Shown here in pieces: positions 14,685 to 22,846 of a stretch of 25,553 nt of DNA. Location of the stretch: NCBI GenBank assembly GCA_937958475.1, contig CALFXR010000082.1, forward strand, positions 1 to 25,553, given 5' to 3'. The DNA comes from an uncultured Mesorhizobium sp. GTDB taxonomy: Bacteria > Pseudomonadota > Alphaproteobacteria > Rhizobiales > Rhizobiaceae. The position numbers were made by a program, and so were the translations under genes. The notes beneath the pieces are model-generated. The model was not told the origin of the DNA, ran no database searches, and worked only from the letters and a program-made list of their open reading frames with translations. Each line of letters starts with the position of its first letter. The first letter of the stretch is position 1.

Positions 14685-15302
14685 TTACTTGACGATGACC
14701 TTGGCGCCGACCTCGGCGCGGCTGTAGAGGTCGATGATGTCCTGGTTCATCAGGCGGATGCAGCCCGACGACATGGCCTTGCCGATCGAGAACCATTCCG
14801 GCGTGCCGTGCAGGCGGTAGCCCGAGTCGCCGCCCTTATTGTAGAGATACATGGCGCGCGCGCCGAGCGGGTTGTTCAGTCCGGCGGGCATGCCGCCGCG
14901 CCACTTCGCCAGTTCCGGCTTGCGCTTGATCATCGCCCCGGGCGGCGTCCACACCGGCCATTCGCGCTTCAGGGCGATGCGGGCAGTGCCCGACCACTCG
15001 AAGCCTTCCTTGCCGACGCCGATGCCGTAGCGCATCGCCTTCCCGTCCTTCATGACGAAGTAGAGGTGCTTGGCGCCGGTGTCGACGACGATCGTGCCCG
15101 GCTTTTCCTTGGTCGTGTAGTTGACGATCTGCCGGTGGTACTTGCGGTCGACCTTGTAGATCGGAATCGCCGGGAGCTGATAGCCGGCGTCCCTCACCGA
15201 ACCGTAGTTCGACGTGAAGATCGAGCCGCCGTCGCTGGTGCAACCGGCCAGGGCGACGCTCAATGCCACCGCCGCGACCGCAAAGAATGACTTCATCCGC
15301 AT
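14685..15302 (-). CDS. L,D-transpeptidase (YkuD domain), lipoprotein
   Basis: Cell-wall enzyme that forms 3-3 cross-links in peptidoglycan or links it to outer-membrane proteins, acting in the periplasm. From the ATG at 15302 it has 205 residues: a signal peptide with lipobox LAGC (Cys21 lipidated), a short linker and a YkuD domain with catalytic His165 (RLHGTPEW) and Cys181 (MSSGCIRL). The start is uncertain: an ATG at 15347 with GAGG 5 nt upstream would add 15 residues before the signal peptide, and a second ATG lies at 15296. I prefer 15302 because it places the charged MRMK directly before the hydrophobic stretch. The gene is convergent with the Nfu gene across a shared terminator. Confidence 0.92.
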   Translation of the reverse strand: MRMKSFFAVAAVALSVALAGCTSDGGSIFTSNYGSVRDAGYQLPAIPIYKVDRKYHRQIVNYTTKEKPGTIVVDTGAKHLYFVMKDGKAMRYGIGVGKEGFEWSGTARIALKREWPVWTPPGAMIKRKPELAKWRGGMPAGLNNPLGARAMYLYNKGGDSGYRLHGTPEWFSIGKAMSSGCIRLMNQDIIDLYSRAEVGAKVIVK

Positions 15303-15359
15303 CCGCTCGAGACCCCCATACCAATTGGGGCCCGATTCGAGCCCCATTTTCGCCTCATT

Positions 15360-15387
15360 GTTATTTCGATTTCGCTTTACTTGCCAA
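15360..15387 (-). promoter_or_regulatory. Weak candidate promoter for the L,D-transpeptidase gene
   Basis: On the minus strand TTGGCA (15387-15382), a 16-nt spacer and AATAAC (15365-15360). The -35 matches 5 of 6 and the -10 4 of 6. It fits a start at 15302 better than one at 15347. The rest of the 299-nt gap (15303-15601) holds only the mmcB upstream sites and nothing else I can name. Confidence 0.35.
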
Positions 15388-15566
15388 GCGCTTATTCGCG
15401 GGTGGGGTCGATCGGACCCTACGTTATGGCATTTTAGCAACATCAACTCACGCCATTGTGAACGGGTGCTTCAGTTCCGTGATGAGGACGGGGCGATCGC
15501 CTACGCGCCGGCGACATTCATCCTCGCCGCGCGACCTCGTCGGCCGGCGTCGCCGCAACGACGGCG

Positions 15567-15581
15567 GTTCAAACCGTGAAC
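15567..15581. promoter_or_regulatory. LexA-like half-site pair upstream of mmcB
   Basis: GTTC-AAACCGT-GAAC, with the 7-nt spacing of the alphaproteobacterial LexA box (GTTC-N7-GTTC), but with the second half inverted. It overlaps a possible -35 (TTCAAA, 15568-15573), which has CATGAT 17 nt further (15591-15596). mmcB is SOS-regulated in Caulobacter, which makes the site worth noting; the inverted half makes it doubtful. Confidence 0.3.
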
Positions 15582-15601
15582 AGGACATGGCATGATGCGC
15601 C

Positions 15602-16102
15602 ATGCCGATCGTTTCGCCGATTCTTGTCAATCCCCTTGCCGACGGCCGCCAGTCGGAGCGCGCCATGATCGTCCGCCGCGGCGTGCAACGCCTGCTCGCA
15701 GAGATGGGAGCGCATGTCCTGCCGGAACTGTCATTGTCGACGGGGCGGCGCGCCGATCTCGTCGCGCTGACGAGAAGCGGCGACATCTGGATCATCGAGA
15801 TCAAGTCGTCGGTCGAGGATTTCCGCGTCGACCGCAAGTGGCCGGACTACCGCCTGCATTCGGACCGCTTCTTCTTCGCCACGCATCCGGACGTGCCCGC
15901 GTCGATCTTCCCGGAGGAATGCGGCTTCATCCTTTCAGACGGCTACGGAGCGGAAATCCTGCGCGACGCGCCCGAACATCGGCTCGCCGCCGCGACGCGC
16001 AAGGCGCTGATGCTGAGGATCGCGCGGGCCGGTGCAGCCAGGCTGCTCGCCGCTGAACTCGCCGGCGTTCCGGTGCCGGCGCTCGAGGGCGAAAGCGAAT
16101 AG
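15602..16102 (+). CDS. mmcB: MmcB family DNA repair protein (PD-(D/E)XK nuclease fold)
   Basis: Small putative endonuclease of 166 residues; the family is named for mitomycin C sensitivity of Caulobacter mutants. The nuclease-fold core is clear: GRRADLVAL with Asp52, then DIWIIEIKSS with Glu66-x-Lys68, making a D...ExK active site, followed by DFRVDRKWPDY (73-83). The N-terminal NPLADGRQSERAM segment is also typical. The ATG at 15602 has no good Shine-Dalgarno sequence; an internal ATG at 15665 has GGAG 7 nt upstream but would remove that conserved N-terminal part, so I keep the longer form. It probably acts on damaged DNA in the cytoplasm; its biochemistry is inferred from the fold. Confidence 0.9.
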   Translation: MPIVSPILVNPLADGRQSERAMIVRRGVQRLLAEMGAHVLPELSLSTGRRADLVALTRSGDIWIIEIKSSVEDFRVDRKWPDYRLHSDRFFFATHPDVPASIFPEECGFILSDGYGAEILRDAPEHRLAAATRKALMLRIARAGAARLLAAELAGVPVPALEGESE

Positions 16103-16190
16103 CCGCGCCGGCCGATGGCGCCGGGATTTGTCCAAATTAATTAAAAGTTTACCGTATCGGCCGTTCCATCGTCACATCAGCCTTGGCACC

Positions 16191-16215
16191 GGAACTTCTT
16201 CCGACGGGTCGAGTT
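16191..16215 (+). promoter_or_regulatory. Candidate EcfG (general stress response) promoter
   Basis: GGAAC (16191-16195), a 17-nt spacer and GTT (16213-16215), close to the EcfG/RpoE2/SigT pattern GGAAC-N16-17-CGTT of Alphaproteobacteria; the base before GTT is A instead of C. Predicted start near 16221, about 30 nt before the ATG of the 62-aa gene, with its AAGGA ribosome site between. Confidence 0.6.
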
Positions 16216-16250
16216 TGGCTTGCAACCGTGAATAAACAAGGATTTCAGCG

Positions 16251-16439
16251 ATGAACCGCAACCGCGAGCGGCAGGGTGCGCTTGCCGCGGAGATCAGGCG
16301 CCAGATCGGCGCCGGGCAGAACGCCCGCTACCTCAGGTCGCTGCCCCTGTTCGAGGTTCCGCGCAACGGCAACGCGCCGTTCGAGGAACTGCTGCGCAGG
16401 GTCGACAAGGCGGCGGAGGACCAGGACCGACGGCAGTGA
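16251..16439 (+). CDS. Small hypothetical protein, possibly stress-induced
   Basis: Charged 62-residue cytoplasmic protein of unknown function. It is likely a real gene: AAGGA lies 8 nt before the ATG and a candidate EcfG promoter stands at the right distance. Features: a basic/acidic N-terminal helix (RERQGALAAEIRRQIG, 5-20), a hydrophobic middle YLRSLPLFEVP (27-37) and a C-terminal amphipathic helix PFEELLRRVDKAAEDQ (43-58). The helix-loop-helix plan with a final P-F-x-x-LL-x-x-(L/V)D recalls the NepR anti-sigma family, but the spacing between halves is about five residues longer and the central Pro-containing motif is not shared, so I do not name it so. No Cys, signal or membrane segment. 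It is convergent with the DUF934 gene, 16 nt apart. Confidence 0.7.
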   Translation: MNRNRERQGALAAEIRRQIGAGQNARYLRSLPLFEVPRNGNAPFEELLRRVDKAAEDQDRRQ

Positions 16440-16455
16440 GGCGGCGCGGCCGCGC

Positions 16456-17001
16456 CTACGGGCGGCGGATGCGCCGCCAGGAGTAGCCGGCGCCGCGATC
16501 GGGCGCTGCGGCCTCGGCCGCCGTCGGCTGGTAGTGCAGCGCGAGGCCGCCAATGTCGCCGCGCTCGAGCCGGCCGAGCAGGACCGGGTCCGCTACCTCG
16601 AACTCGTCGAAGCCGAGCCGCAGCATGTGCGGCAGCTGGTCGACGAGGACCTGGCCGACGGCACGGATGGCGCCATCGAAACCATGGCGGCTGCGCAGAA
16701 GCTCGGCCTTCGAGAACGAGCGCCCGTCGCTGAAGACGGGGAAGGCCAGCGCCACCAGCGCCAGCTCCGGCAGGAAATCGACCAGCGTCTCGATCGCCTC
16801 GCCCGGCTGAATGAGCACGCCCAGGCGGTCCTTCGCCAGCCGCCGCTCGGAGGGATCCATGTTCGCCACGACGGCCAACGGCTGGATGAAACGGCCGTTG
16901 CCGGCGAGTGCCGCGGCATCTTCGGCACGGCGCCATTCGTCGTCGCGGAAGCCGTCTGGCGTCCACAGCCGGGGCGTCGTCGGGGAATTGGGTGCAAGCA
17001 T
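16456..17001 (-). CDS. DUF934 family protein of the sulfite reduction operon
   Basis: Protein of 181 residues matching DUF934, a family nearly always found next to cysI/cysH in Proteobacteria; its molecular role is not established. Visible features are an N-terminal WTPDGFRDDEW region, the central LIQPGE and LVALAFPVFSDGRSFSKA blocks (the last is the family hallmark, about 81-98), and a C-terminal FEVADP...ALHYQP stretch. There is no cysteine, so it does not itself hold an Fe-S cluster through thiolates. The ATG at 17001 has GGAA about 8 nt upstream; a GTG at 17028 would nearly abut the cysH stop but has no ribosome site. It is the last gene of the cysG-to-DUF934 operon, 28 nt after cysH. Confidence 0.9.
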   Translation of the reverse strand: MLAPNSPTTPRLWTPDGFRDDEWRRAEDAAALAGNGRFIQPLAVVANMDPSERRLAKDRLGVLIQPGEAIETLVDFLPELALVALAFPVFSDGRSFSKAELLRSRHGFDGAIRAVGQVLVDQLPHMLRLGFDEFEVADPVLLGRLERGDIGGLALHYQPTAAEAAAPDRGAGYSWRRIRRP

Positions 17002-17029
17002 GGATGCGTTCCGTTGAGACAGCTTCACT

Positions 17030-17777
17030 CTAGAGCGAGGAAGCGGTCAAGGAATGATCGAGATCCGACAGGTGTATGCCGCACTCGGTCTTGCCCTGCC
17101 CCGCCCAGCGGCCGGACCGGGCGTCCTCGCCCGGCTTCACCGGCTGCGTGCAGGGAAAGCAGCCGATCGACAGGTAGCCGTAGGCCACCAGCGGGTTCTC
17201 GCGCAATTGGTGAGCCCGCATGTAGGCGGCGAGGTCGGCGGTGGTCCAGCGCGCCAGCGGGTTGATGCGGATGCGCGGTCCCGTCGCCTCGAACACCGGC
17301 AAGGCGTTGCGTGTCGAGGCCTGGAAGCGCTTGCGGCCGGTGAACCACGCGGCAAGCGGCTCGACGGCACGCGCCATCGGCTCGACCTTGCGGATGTTGC
17401 AGCAGGCGTCGGTGTCGGTGCGGTGCAGGTTTCCGGACGGATCGCTCAGGACCAGCGCCGAGGCCAGCGGCTCGTAGACCGTGATGTTGCGCAGGCCGAA
17501 ATCGGCGGCGAGCGCGTCTCGGTAGCGCAGCGTCTCCTCGAAGTGCTTGCCGGTGTCCAGGAAGATGACCTGCAGGGCCGGGTCGATCCGCGCCAGCATG
17601 TGCAGGAGGACCGCCGAATCCGCGCCGAAGGACGAGACCGCGGCCAGCCCCTCGTAGCCGAAGCGGCCGATCGACAGCGTGATGACATCCTGCGGCTCCA
17701 GCCCGCCGTAACGGGCCTCCAGCAGTAATGCCTCGGCGGCCGCAGCCTCCTCGGCGTCGAGCGGACGGAAGCCGCCC

Positions 17778-17803
<26 letters not shown>
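17030..17803 (-). CDS. cysH: Assimilatory adenylyl-sulfate (APS) reductase
   Basis: Reduces APS to sulfite with thioredoxin or glutathione as donor. The protein has 257 residues. The two cysteine pairs that hold a [4Fe-4S] cluster are present, Cys134-Cys135 in DACCNIRKVEP and Cys215-x-x-Cys218 in GCFPCTQP; their presence separates APS-using reductases from the cluster-free PAPS enzymes of enteric bacteria. The catalytic cysteine is Cys241 in the ECGIH tail, and the nucleotide-binding SSFGADSAVLLHM lies at 57-70. The start at 17803 is well set by AAGGAGG with a 6-nt spacing, inside the 3' end of cysI (26-nt overlap). It follows cysI and precedes DUF934 in the operon. EC assignment (1.8.4.10) follows from the cysteines; a check on PAPS use would need enzyme data. 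Confidence 0.95.
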
Positions 17804-19448
<1,645 letters not shown>

Positions 19449-19470
19449 GGTCGCCTTCCTCGGTCCTCGC

Positions 19471-19779
19471 CTAAGCCGCCGCGGGCGCGGCGAGCGGCCG
19501 CGCCTGCTTGCCCAGATCGTTCCTGTTGGTCGGTCCGGCCGCGCGGATGCGTTCGCGCAGCCTGGTCGGGACGAGGACGCCGGCGGCCAGGACAACGTCG
19601 ATCACGGCGACATCGAGTACCTGGTTAGCGGCGAAAGCGGCGGCGCCGATCGCCTCGAGCCTGGCCTCGCCGTCCTTGTCGGCGACGGTCTCGGCCCCTT
19701 CGAGCGTCTCCTGCCAGCCTCCGGCGGCGTACCAGACTGCCTCGCCGTCGGTCAGGCGGTTTGCGGTAAGCACCTTCAT
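19471..19779 (-). CDS. DUF2849 domain-containing protein
   Basis: Small protein of 102 residues matching DUF2849, a family of unknown role typically placed between cysG and cysI in Alphaproteobacteria. It opens with KVLTANRLTDGEAVWY (2-17) and has a central hydrophobic segment VLDVAVIDVVLAAGVLVP (54-71) and a C-terminal RLRERIRAAGPTNRNDL stretch; it contains neither Cys nor His, which argues against a metal site of the usual kind. Its ATG overlaps the cysG stop as ATGA, and AAGGAG stands 7 nt upstream, so translation is likely coupled. By context it may aid assembly of, or electron transfer to, sulfite reductase; that is inference. Confidence 0.9.
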   Translation of the reverse strand: MKVLTANRLTDGEAVWYAAGGWQETLEGAETVADKDGEARLEAIGAAAFAANQVLDVAVIDVVLAAGVLVPTRLRERIRAAGPTNRNDLGKQARPLAAPAAA

Positions 19780-21233
19780 GCGACGGCTCCTTGCAGCTTG
19801 CGGGACGGCTCCGCCGCGGGCCGCGCGACGGCGAGCGGCATGGAGCGGCGGAAGTCAGCGCCCGCGACCGCATCGCCGATGATGGTCATGACCGGGCCGC
19901 CGAGGTCGTCGCGACCGGCCAGCGACGGCAGATCGGCGAGCGTGCCGTGCATAAGCCGGCGGTTCGAAAGCGAGGCGTTCTCGGCGACCGCGACGGCCGT
20001 GTCCGGCGACAGGCCGGCTGCGACGAGTCGCGCGGCAACGTCGGCGGCGACCGAACGGCCCATGTAGACGGCGACGGTGGCACCCGAGATCGCCAGCCGC
20101 GCCCAGTCGGGAAGCGCCTCGCCCTTCAAGTCGTGGCCGGTGGTGAAGACCAGCGAGGAGGAGACGCCGCGCAGCGTCAGCGGCAGTTCGAAATCGGCGG
20201 CGGCGGCCAGCGCGGCGGTGACGCCAGGGACGATTTCGTAGGAGATGCCGGCATCGCGCAGCGCCTGCATCTCCTCGCCGGCACGTCCGAACACCAGCGG
20301 GTCGCCCGACTTAAGCCGTACGACCTGGCGGCCGTCGCGGGCAAGCGAGACGAGCAGCGCGTTGATCTCGGACTGGGTCTTCGAATGGCAGCCCTTGCGC
20401 TTGCCGACGGCGATGCGTTCGGCGTCGCGACGGCCGAGCGCGACCACCGCTTCGGGCACCAGCGCATCGTGGACGATGACGTCGGCATGCAGGAGGAGGC
20501 GCTGGGCGCGCAGCGTGATCAGGTCCTCGGCGCCCGGACCGGCGCCGACCAGGGCGACATGGCCTTCCGACGCGCGGCGCTTCGCCAGGAGTTCGGCGGC
20601 GGCGGCGCGCGCCTCGTCGGCATGGCCGACCTCCATGGCGCGGGCCGGCGCACCGGAGAAGAACTCGCTCCAGTAGGCACGGCGGGCAGCGCCCCTCGGC
20701 AGCCGCCGCTCGACCGCCTCGCGGAAGGTAGCGGCGAGGGTGGCCAATGGGCCGAGCGCGGGCGACAGCATCCGGTCGATGCGGGCGCGGATCATCTGGG
20801 CGAGGACCGGGGCCGCGCCTTCGGTGCCGACGGCGACGACGACCGGCGCGCGGTTGACCAGCGCCGGCGTGAAGAAGTCGCAGCACTCCGGGCGGTCGAC
20901 GGCGTTGACCGGTACGCCGAGTCGGCGCGCGTCGTCGACAATGCGCCGGTCGAGCGCCTCGTCGCCGGTGGCGGCGAAGGCGAGCGCCGCACCCTCGATC
21001 AGTGAAGGCTCATAGGCGACGCGGAAAATCTCGGCGCCGGCCTCGCGCGCCCAGGATTCGAGCCCGGGGGAAGGCCGCTCGGCGACGATCCGAAGCGTCG
21101 CACTCGTCTCCCCCATAAGGCGCGCCTTGGCCAATGCCTCGTCGCCCTCGCCGACGACGACGACGGCACGGCCGGCGACCCGCATGAACACGGGGAAGGC
21201 GTTGATGGGATGCGGCGAACGGGCCATGGCCAT
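19776..21233 (-). CDS. cysG: Siroheme synthase (trifunctional CysG)
   Basis: Makes siroheme from uroporphyrinogen III through methylation, dehydrogenation and iron insertion. The 485-residue fusion has both halves: an N-terminal precorrin-2 dehydrogenase/ferrochelatase with an NAD-binding strand VVVVGEGDEA (24-33) and Asp113 in NAVD, and a C-terminal uroporphyrinogen methyltransferase starting at HVALVGAGPGAEDLITL (225-241) with Asp256 (VHDALVP) and KSGDPLVFGRAGEE. In the chelatase half, VGTEGAAPVL stands where E. coli has a phosphorylated-serine loop, so that control may be absent. The start ATG at 21233 has GGAA 5 nt upstream; ATG 21227 is an alternative. It is the first gene of the sulfur operon and overlaps DUF2849 by ATGA. 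Confidence 0.95.
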   Translation of the reverse strand: MAMARSPHPINAFPVFMRVAGRAVVVVGEGDEALAKARLMGETSATLRIVAERPSPGLESWAREAGAEIFRVAYEPSLIEGAALAFAATGDEALDRRIVDDARRLGVPVNAVDRPECCDFFTPALVNRAPVVVAVGTEGAAPVLAQMIRARIDRMLSPALGPLATLAATFREAVERRLPRGAARRAYWSEFFSGAPARAMEVGHADEARAAAAELLAKRRASEGHVALVGAGPGAEDLITLRAQRLLLHADVIVHDALVPEAVVALGRRDAERIAVGKRKGCHSKTQSEINALLVSLARDGRQVVRLKSGDPLVFGRAGEEMQALRDAGISYEIVPGVTAALAAAADFELPLTLRGVSSSLVFTTGHDLKGEALPDWARLAISGATVAVYMGRSVAADVAARLVAAGLSPDTAVAVAENASLSNRRLMHGTLADLPSLAGRDDLGGPVMTIIGDAVAGADFRRSMPLAVARPAAEPSRKLQGAVA

Positions 21234-21255
21234 GGGTTTCCAAAATAGGCTACAG

Positions 21256-21284
21256 TTCTAGCGGCCCGGGGCTTGCGCCTGAAG
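21256..21284 (-). promoter_or_regulatory. Weak candidate promoter for the cysG operon
   Basis: On the minus strand CTTCAG (21284-21279), a 17-nt spacer and CTAGAA (21261-21256) match 4 of 6 positions each of the alphaproteobacterial CTTGAC/CTATAT pattern. It would give a leader of about 15 nt. No activator site is recognised. Confidence 0.3.
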
Positions 21285-21406
21285 GAATGGCGTCGCGCCG
21301 CCGGACAGGTGAGGCAAACGGTTTTCCGGCGATCGGGCGTCCGCGGATAAAATCCATTCGCCGCGGCAGTCTCCCGGACAAAGCCCGCGCGTCGACGACA
21401 GGTCCG

Positions 21407-21432
21407 GGAACGACGCGTCCGACGCAGGCGTT
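21407..21432 (+). promoter_or_regulatory. EcfG-type general stress promoter
   Basis: GGAAC (21407-21411), a 17-nt spacer and CGTT (21429-21432): every defined base and the spacing agree with GGAAC-N16-17-CGTT. Predicted start near 21439, giving a leader of about 57 nt before the ATG at 21496. The rest of the 262-nt gap 21234-21495 shows only the weak cysG promoter. Confidence 0.7.
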
Positions 21433-21495
21433 CTGCTACGGCGCGATACGAAGCGGAAAGACCCCGGCCCGCGGCCAGGAGAACGGAGCAACGTC

Positions 21496-21942
21496 ATGAC
21501 GGGACTATTGAAGCAGGATACCTGGGTGCTGGTGGCCGACGGCGAAAAGGCGCTGTTCCTGAAGAATGTCGGCGATCTGGCCAACCCTAATCTCGAAGTC
21601 ATCCGGGAAATCCAGGAGGAGAACCCGCCCACCCGCGAACAGGGAACCGACCGGCCGGGCCGTACCAATGCCTCGACGGCAAACCGCATCAGCGCGGTCG
21701 AAGACACCGACTGGCACCGCATCGCCAAGGAGAGGTTCGCCGACGAACTCGCGGACAGGCTCTACAAGATGGCCCATCGGGGCGACTTCGACCGGATCGT
21801 GCTGGTCGCGCCGCCGCTGGTGCTCGGCGAGATGCGCAAGAAGCTGCACAAGGAGGTCGCCGACAGGATCGTCGGCGAGTTCGCCAAGACGCTGACCAAG
21901 ACGCCGGTCGCCGAGATCGAAGAGCTGCTGAAGGACGCGTGA
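21496..21942 (+). CDS. Host attachment family protein (baeRF family 12-like)
   Basis: Cytoplasmic protein of 148 residues in the family annotated 'protein required for attachment to host cells', which profile studies group with bacterial homologues of archaeo-eukaryotic release factor domains. The start TWVLVADGEKALFLKN (9-24) gives the family's opening strand and A-x-x-L/F pattern, a charged variable segment (about 35-65) includes the frequent FADELADRL helix at 81-89, and FDRIVLVAPPLVLGEMRK (98-115) is the family hallmark. The 'attachment' name rests on early genetic work and should not be read as a proven surface function: there is no signal peptide. GGAG lies 7 nt before the ATG. A good EcfG-type promoter upstream predicts induction in the general stress response. 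It is monocistronic, divergent from cysG and convergent with the hydrolase gene. Confidence 0.88.
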   Translation: MTGLLKQDTWVLVADGEKALFLKNVGDLANPNLEVIREIQEENPPTREQGTDRPGRTNASTANRISAVEDTDWHRIAKERFADELADRLYKMAHRGDFDRIVLVAPPLVLGEMRKKLHKEVADRIVGEFAKTLTKTPVAEIEELLKDA

Positions 21943-21982
21943 CGCGCGCCCGCCGGCAATAGGGGTATCGGCGTTTCGGCGC

Positions 21983-22846
21983 TCAGCCGGCGAGGAATGC
22001 GCGCAGCAACCCGATCTGTTCCGCGTTGGCGAGCGTCGGCGCGTGGCCGCAGCCGTCGATCGTCACCAGGCGCGGCTTCGGCCCGCGGCGGGTCATCTCC
22101 TCGGCGGTCGCCGCGGCAAGCACGTCGGACGCAGCGCCGCGGATGAGCAGCATCGGCGCGGTGACGAGGTCGTACTTGTCCCAGACGTCGAGATCGGCCT
22201 TGTGGTGGGTGAACTGCGAGGCGATCTGCGGGTCGTAGTGAACGGTGACGCGGCCGTCGTCGGTGCGGCGCACGGAGGTGTCGGTCATGCGCCGCCAGAA
22301 GGCCTCGCTGTTGTCGCCGAACGGCGCGTAGTTCCGCCGCAGCCAGGCCTCCAGCTCGGCCACCGTGTCGTAGACCGGCGGGCTGCCGACATAGGCGGCG
22401 ATGCGCCCGGCGCCGGCCGCCGGGATGTCCGGCCCGATGTCGTTGACGACGAGGTGCGTGATGCGGCCCTTCATGCGATCGGCGGCGAGCGTGATGCCGA
22501 TCAGGCCGCCCATCGAGGTTCCCACCCAGCGGGTCGTGCCGATGCCGTAATGGTCGAGCAGGCCGAGCGCGATATCGCCGAAGGAGCGGTAGGAATAGTC
22601 GATTTCCGGGCGCTTCGCCCAGGCCGACAGGCCGCGGCCGAGCGTATCCGGGCAGATGACGAAATAGGTGTCGGCGAGCGCCGACGCGGCCTCGTCGAAG
22701 TCGCGGCCGGTGCGCGCCAGCCCATGCCACATGACCAGTGCCGGGCGGCCGGGGTCGCCCCATTCGGTGACGTGGATCTCGAATCCGGCGGCCTCGACAT
22801 AGGCCGAGCGGGGGGCCGAGCGGGGGGCTGAGCGGGGAGAGGTCAT
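21983..22846 (-). CDS. Alpha/beta hydrolase coupled to the liv operon
   Basis: Soluble hydrolase of 287 residues with a full alpha/beta-hydrolase triad: nucleophile Ser111 in VGTSMGG, Asp241 (GAASDVL) and His268 (GCGHAP); the oxyanion-side motif is WHGLARTG (40-47). Substrate is not predictable from sequence; esters, lactones or amides are all possible. The N-terminus is a run of three PRSA repeats (4-15) encoded by a 12-bp tandem repeat and probably disordered. The ATG overlaps the livM stop (ATGA) and AAGGAA lies about 8 nt upstream, so translation is coupled to the transporter genes. That context suggests, without proof, action on a compound taken up by the Liv system. Confidence 0.92.
   Translation of the reverse strand: MTSPRSAPRSAPRSAYVEAAGFEIHVTEWGDPGRPALVMWHGLARTGRDFDEAASALADTYFVICPDTLGRGLSAWAKRPEIDYSYRSFGDIALGLLDHYGIGTTRWVGTSMGGLIGITLAADRMKGRITHLVVNDIGPDIPAAGAGRIAAYVGSPPVYDTVAELEAWLRRNYAPFGDNSEAFWRRMTDTSVRRTDDGRVTVHYDPQIASQFTHHKADLDVWDKYDLVTAPMLLIRGAASDVLAAATAEEMTRRGPKPRLVTIDGCGHAPTLANAEQIGLLRAFLAG
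22802..22837. repeat. Three-copy 12-bp tandem repeat in the hydrolase 5' end
   Basis: GGCCGAGCGGGG occurs three times head to tail, the third copy with one change (C to T). On the minus strand it codes for PRSA repeats. Because the unit is a multiple of three, gain or loss of a copy keeps the frame. Confidence 0.9.

Noticed and set aside
16146..16167. GGAAC on the minus strand (16167-16163) with TTTT after 16 nt, a possible second EcfG promoter
   Set aside because: Lacks the GTT of the -10 element and has no gene downstream on that strand except the end of mmcB.
16443..16456. GC-only palindrome GGCGCGGCCGCGCC between the 62-aa gene and the DUF934 gene
   Set aside because: Self-complementary by base composition, no loop and no T-run; not supported as a terminator or site.
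21352..21366. CCGCGG-type palindromic hexamers around 21346-21366
   Set aside because: Short GC palindromes are expected by chance in this composition and no spacing or context gives them a role.
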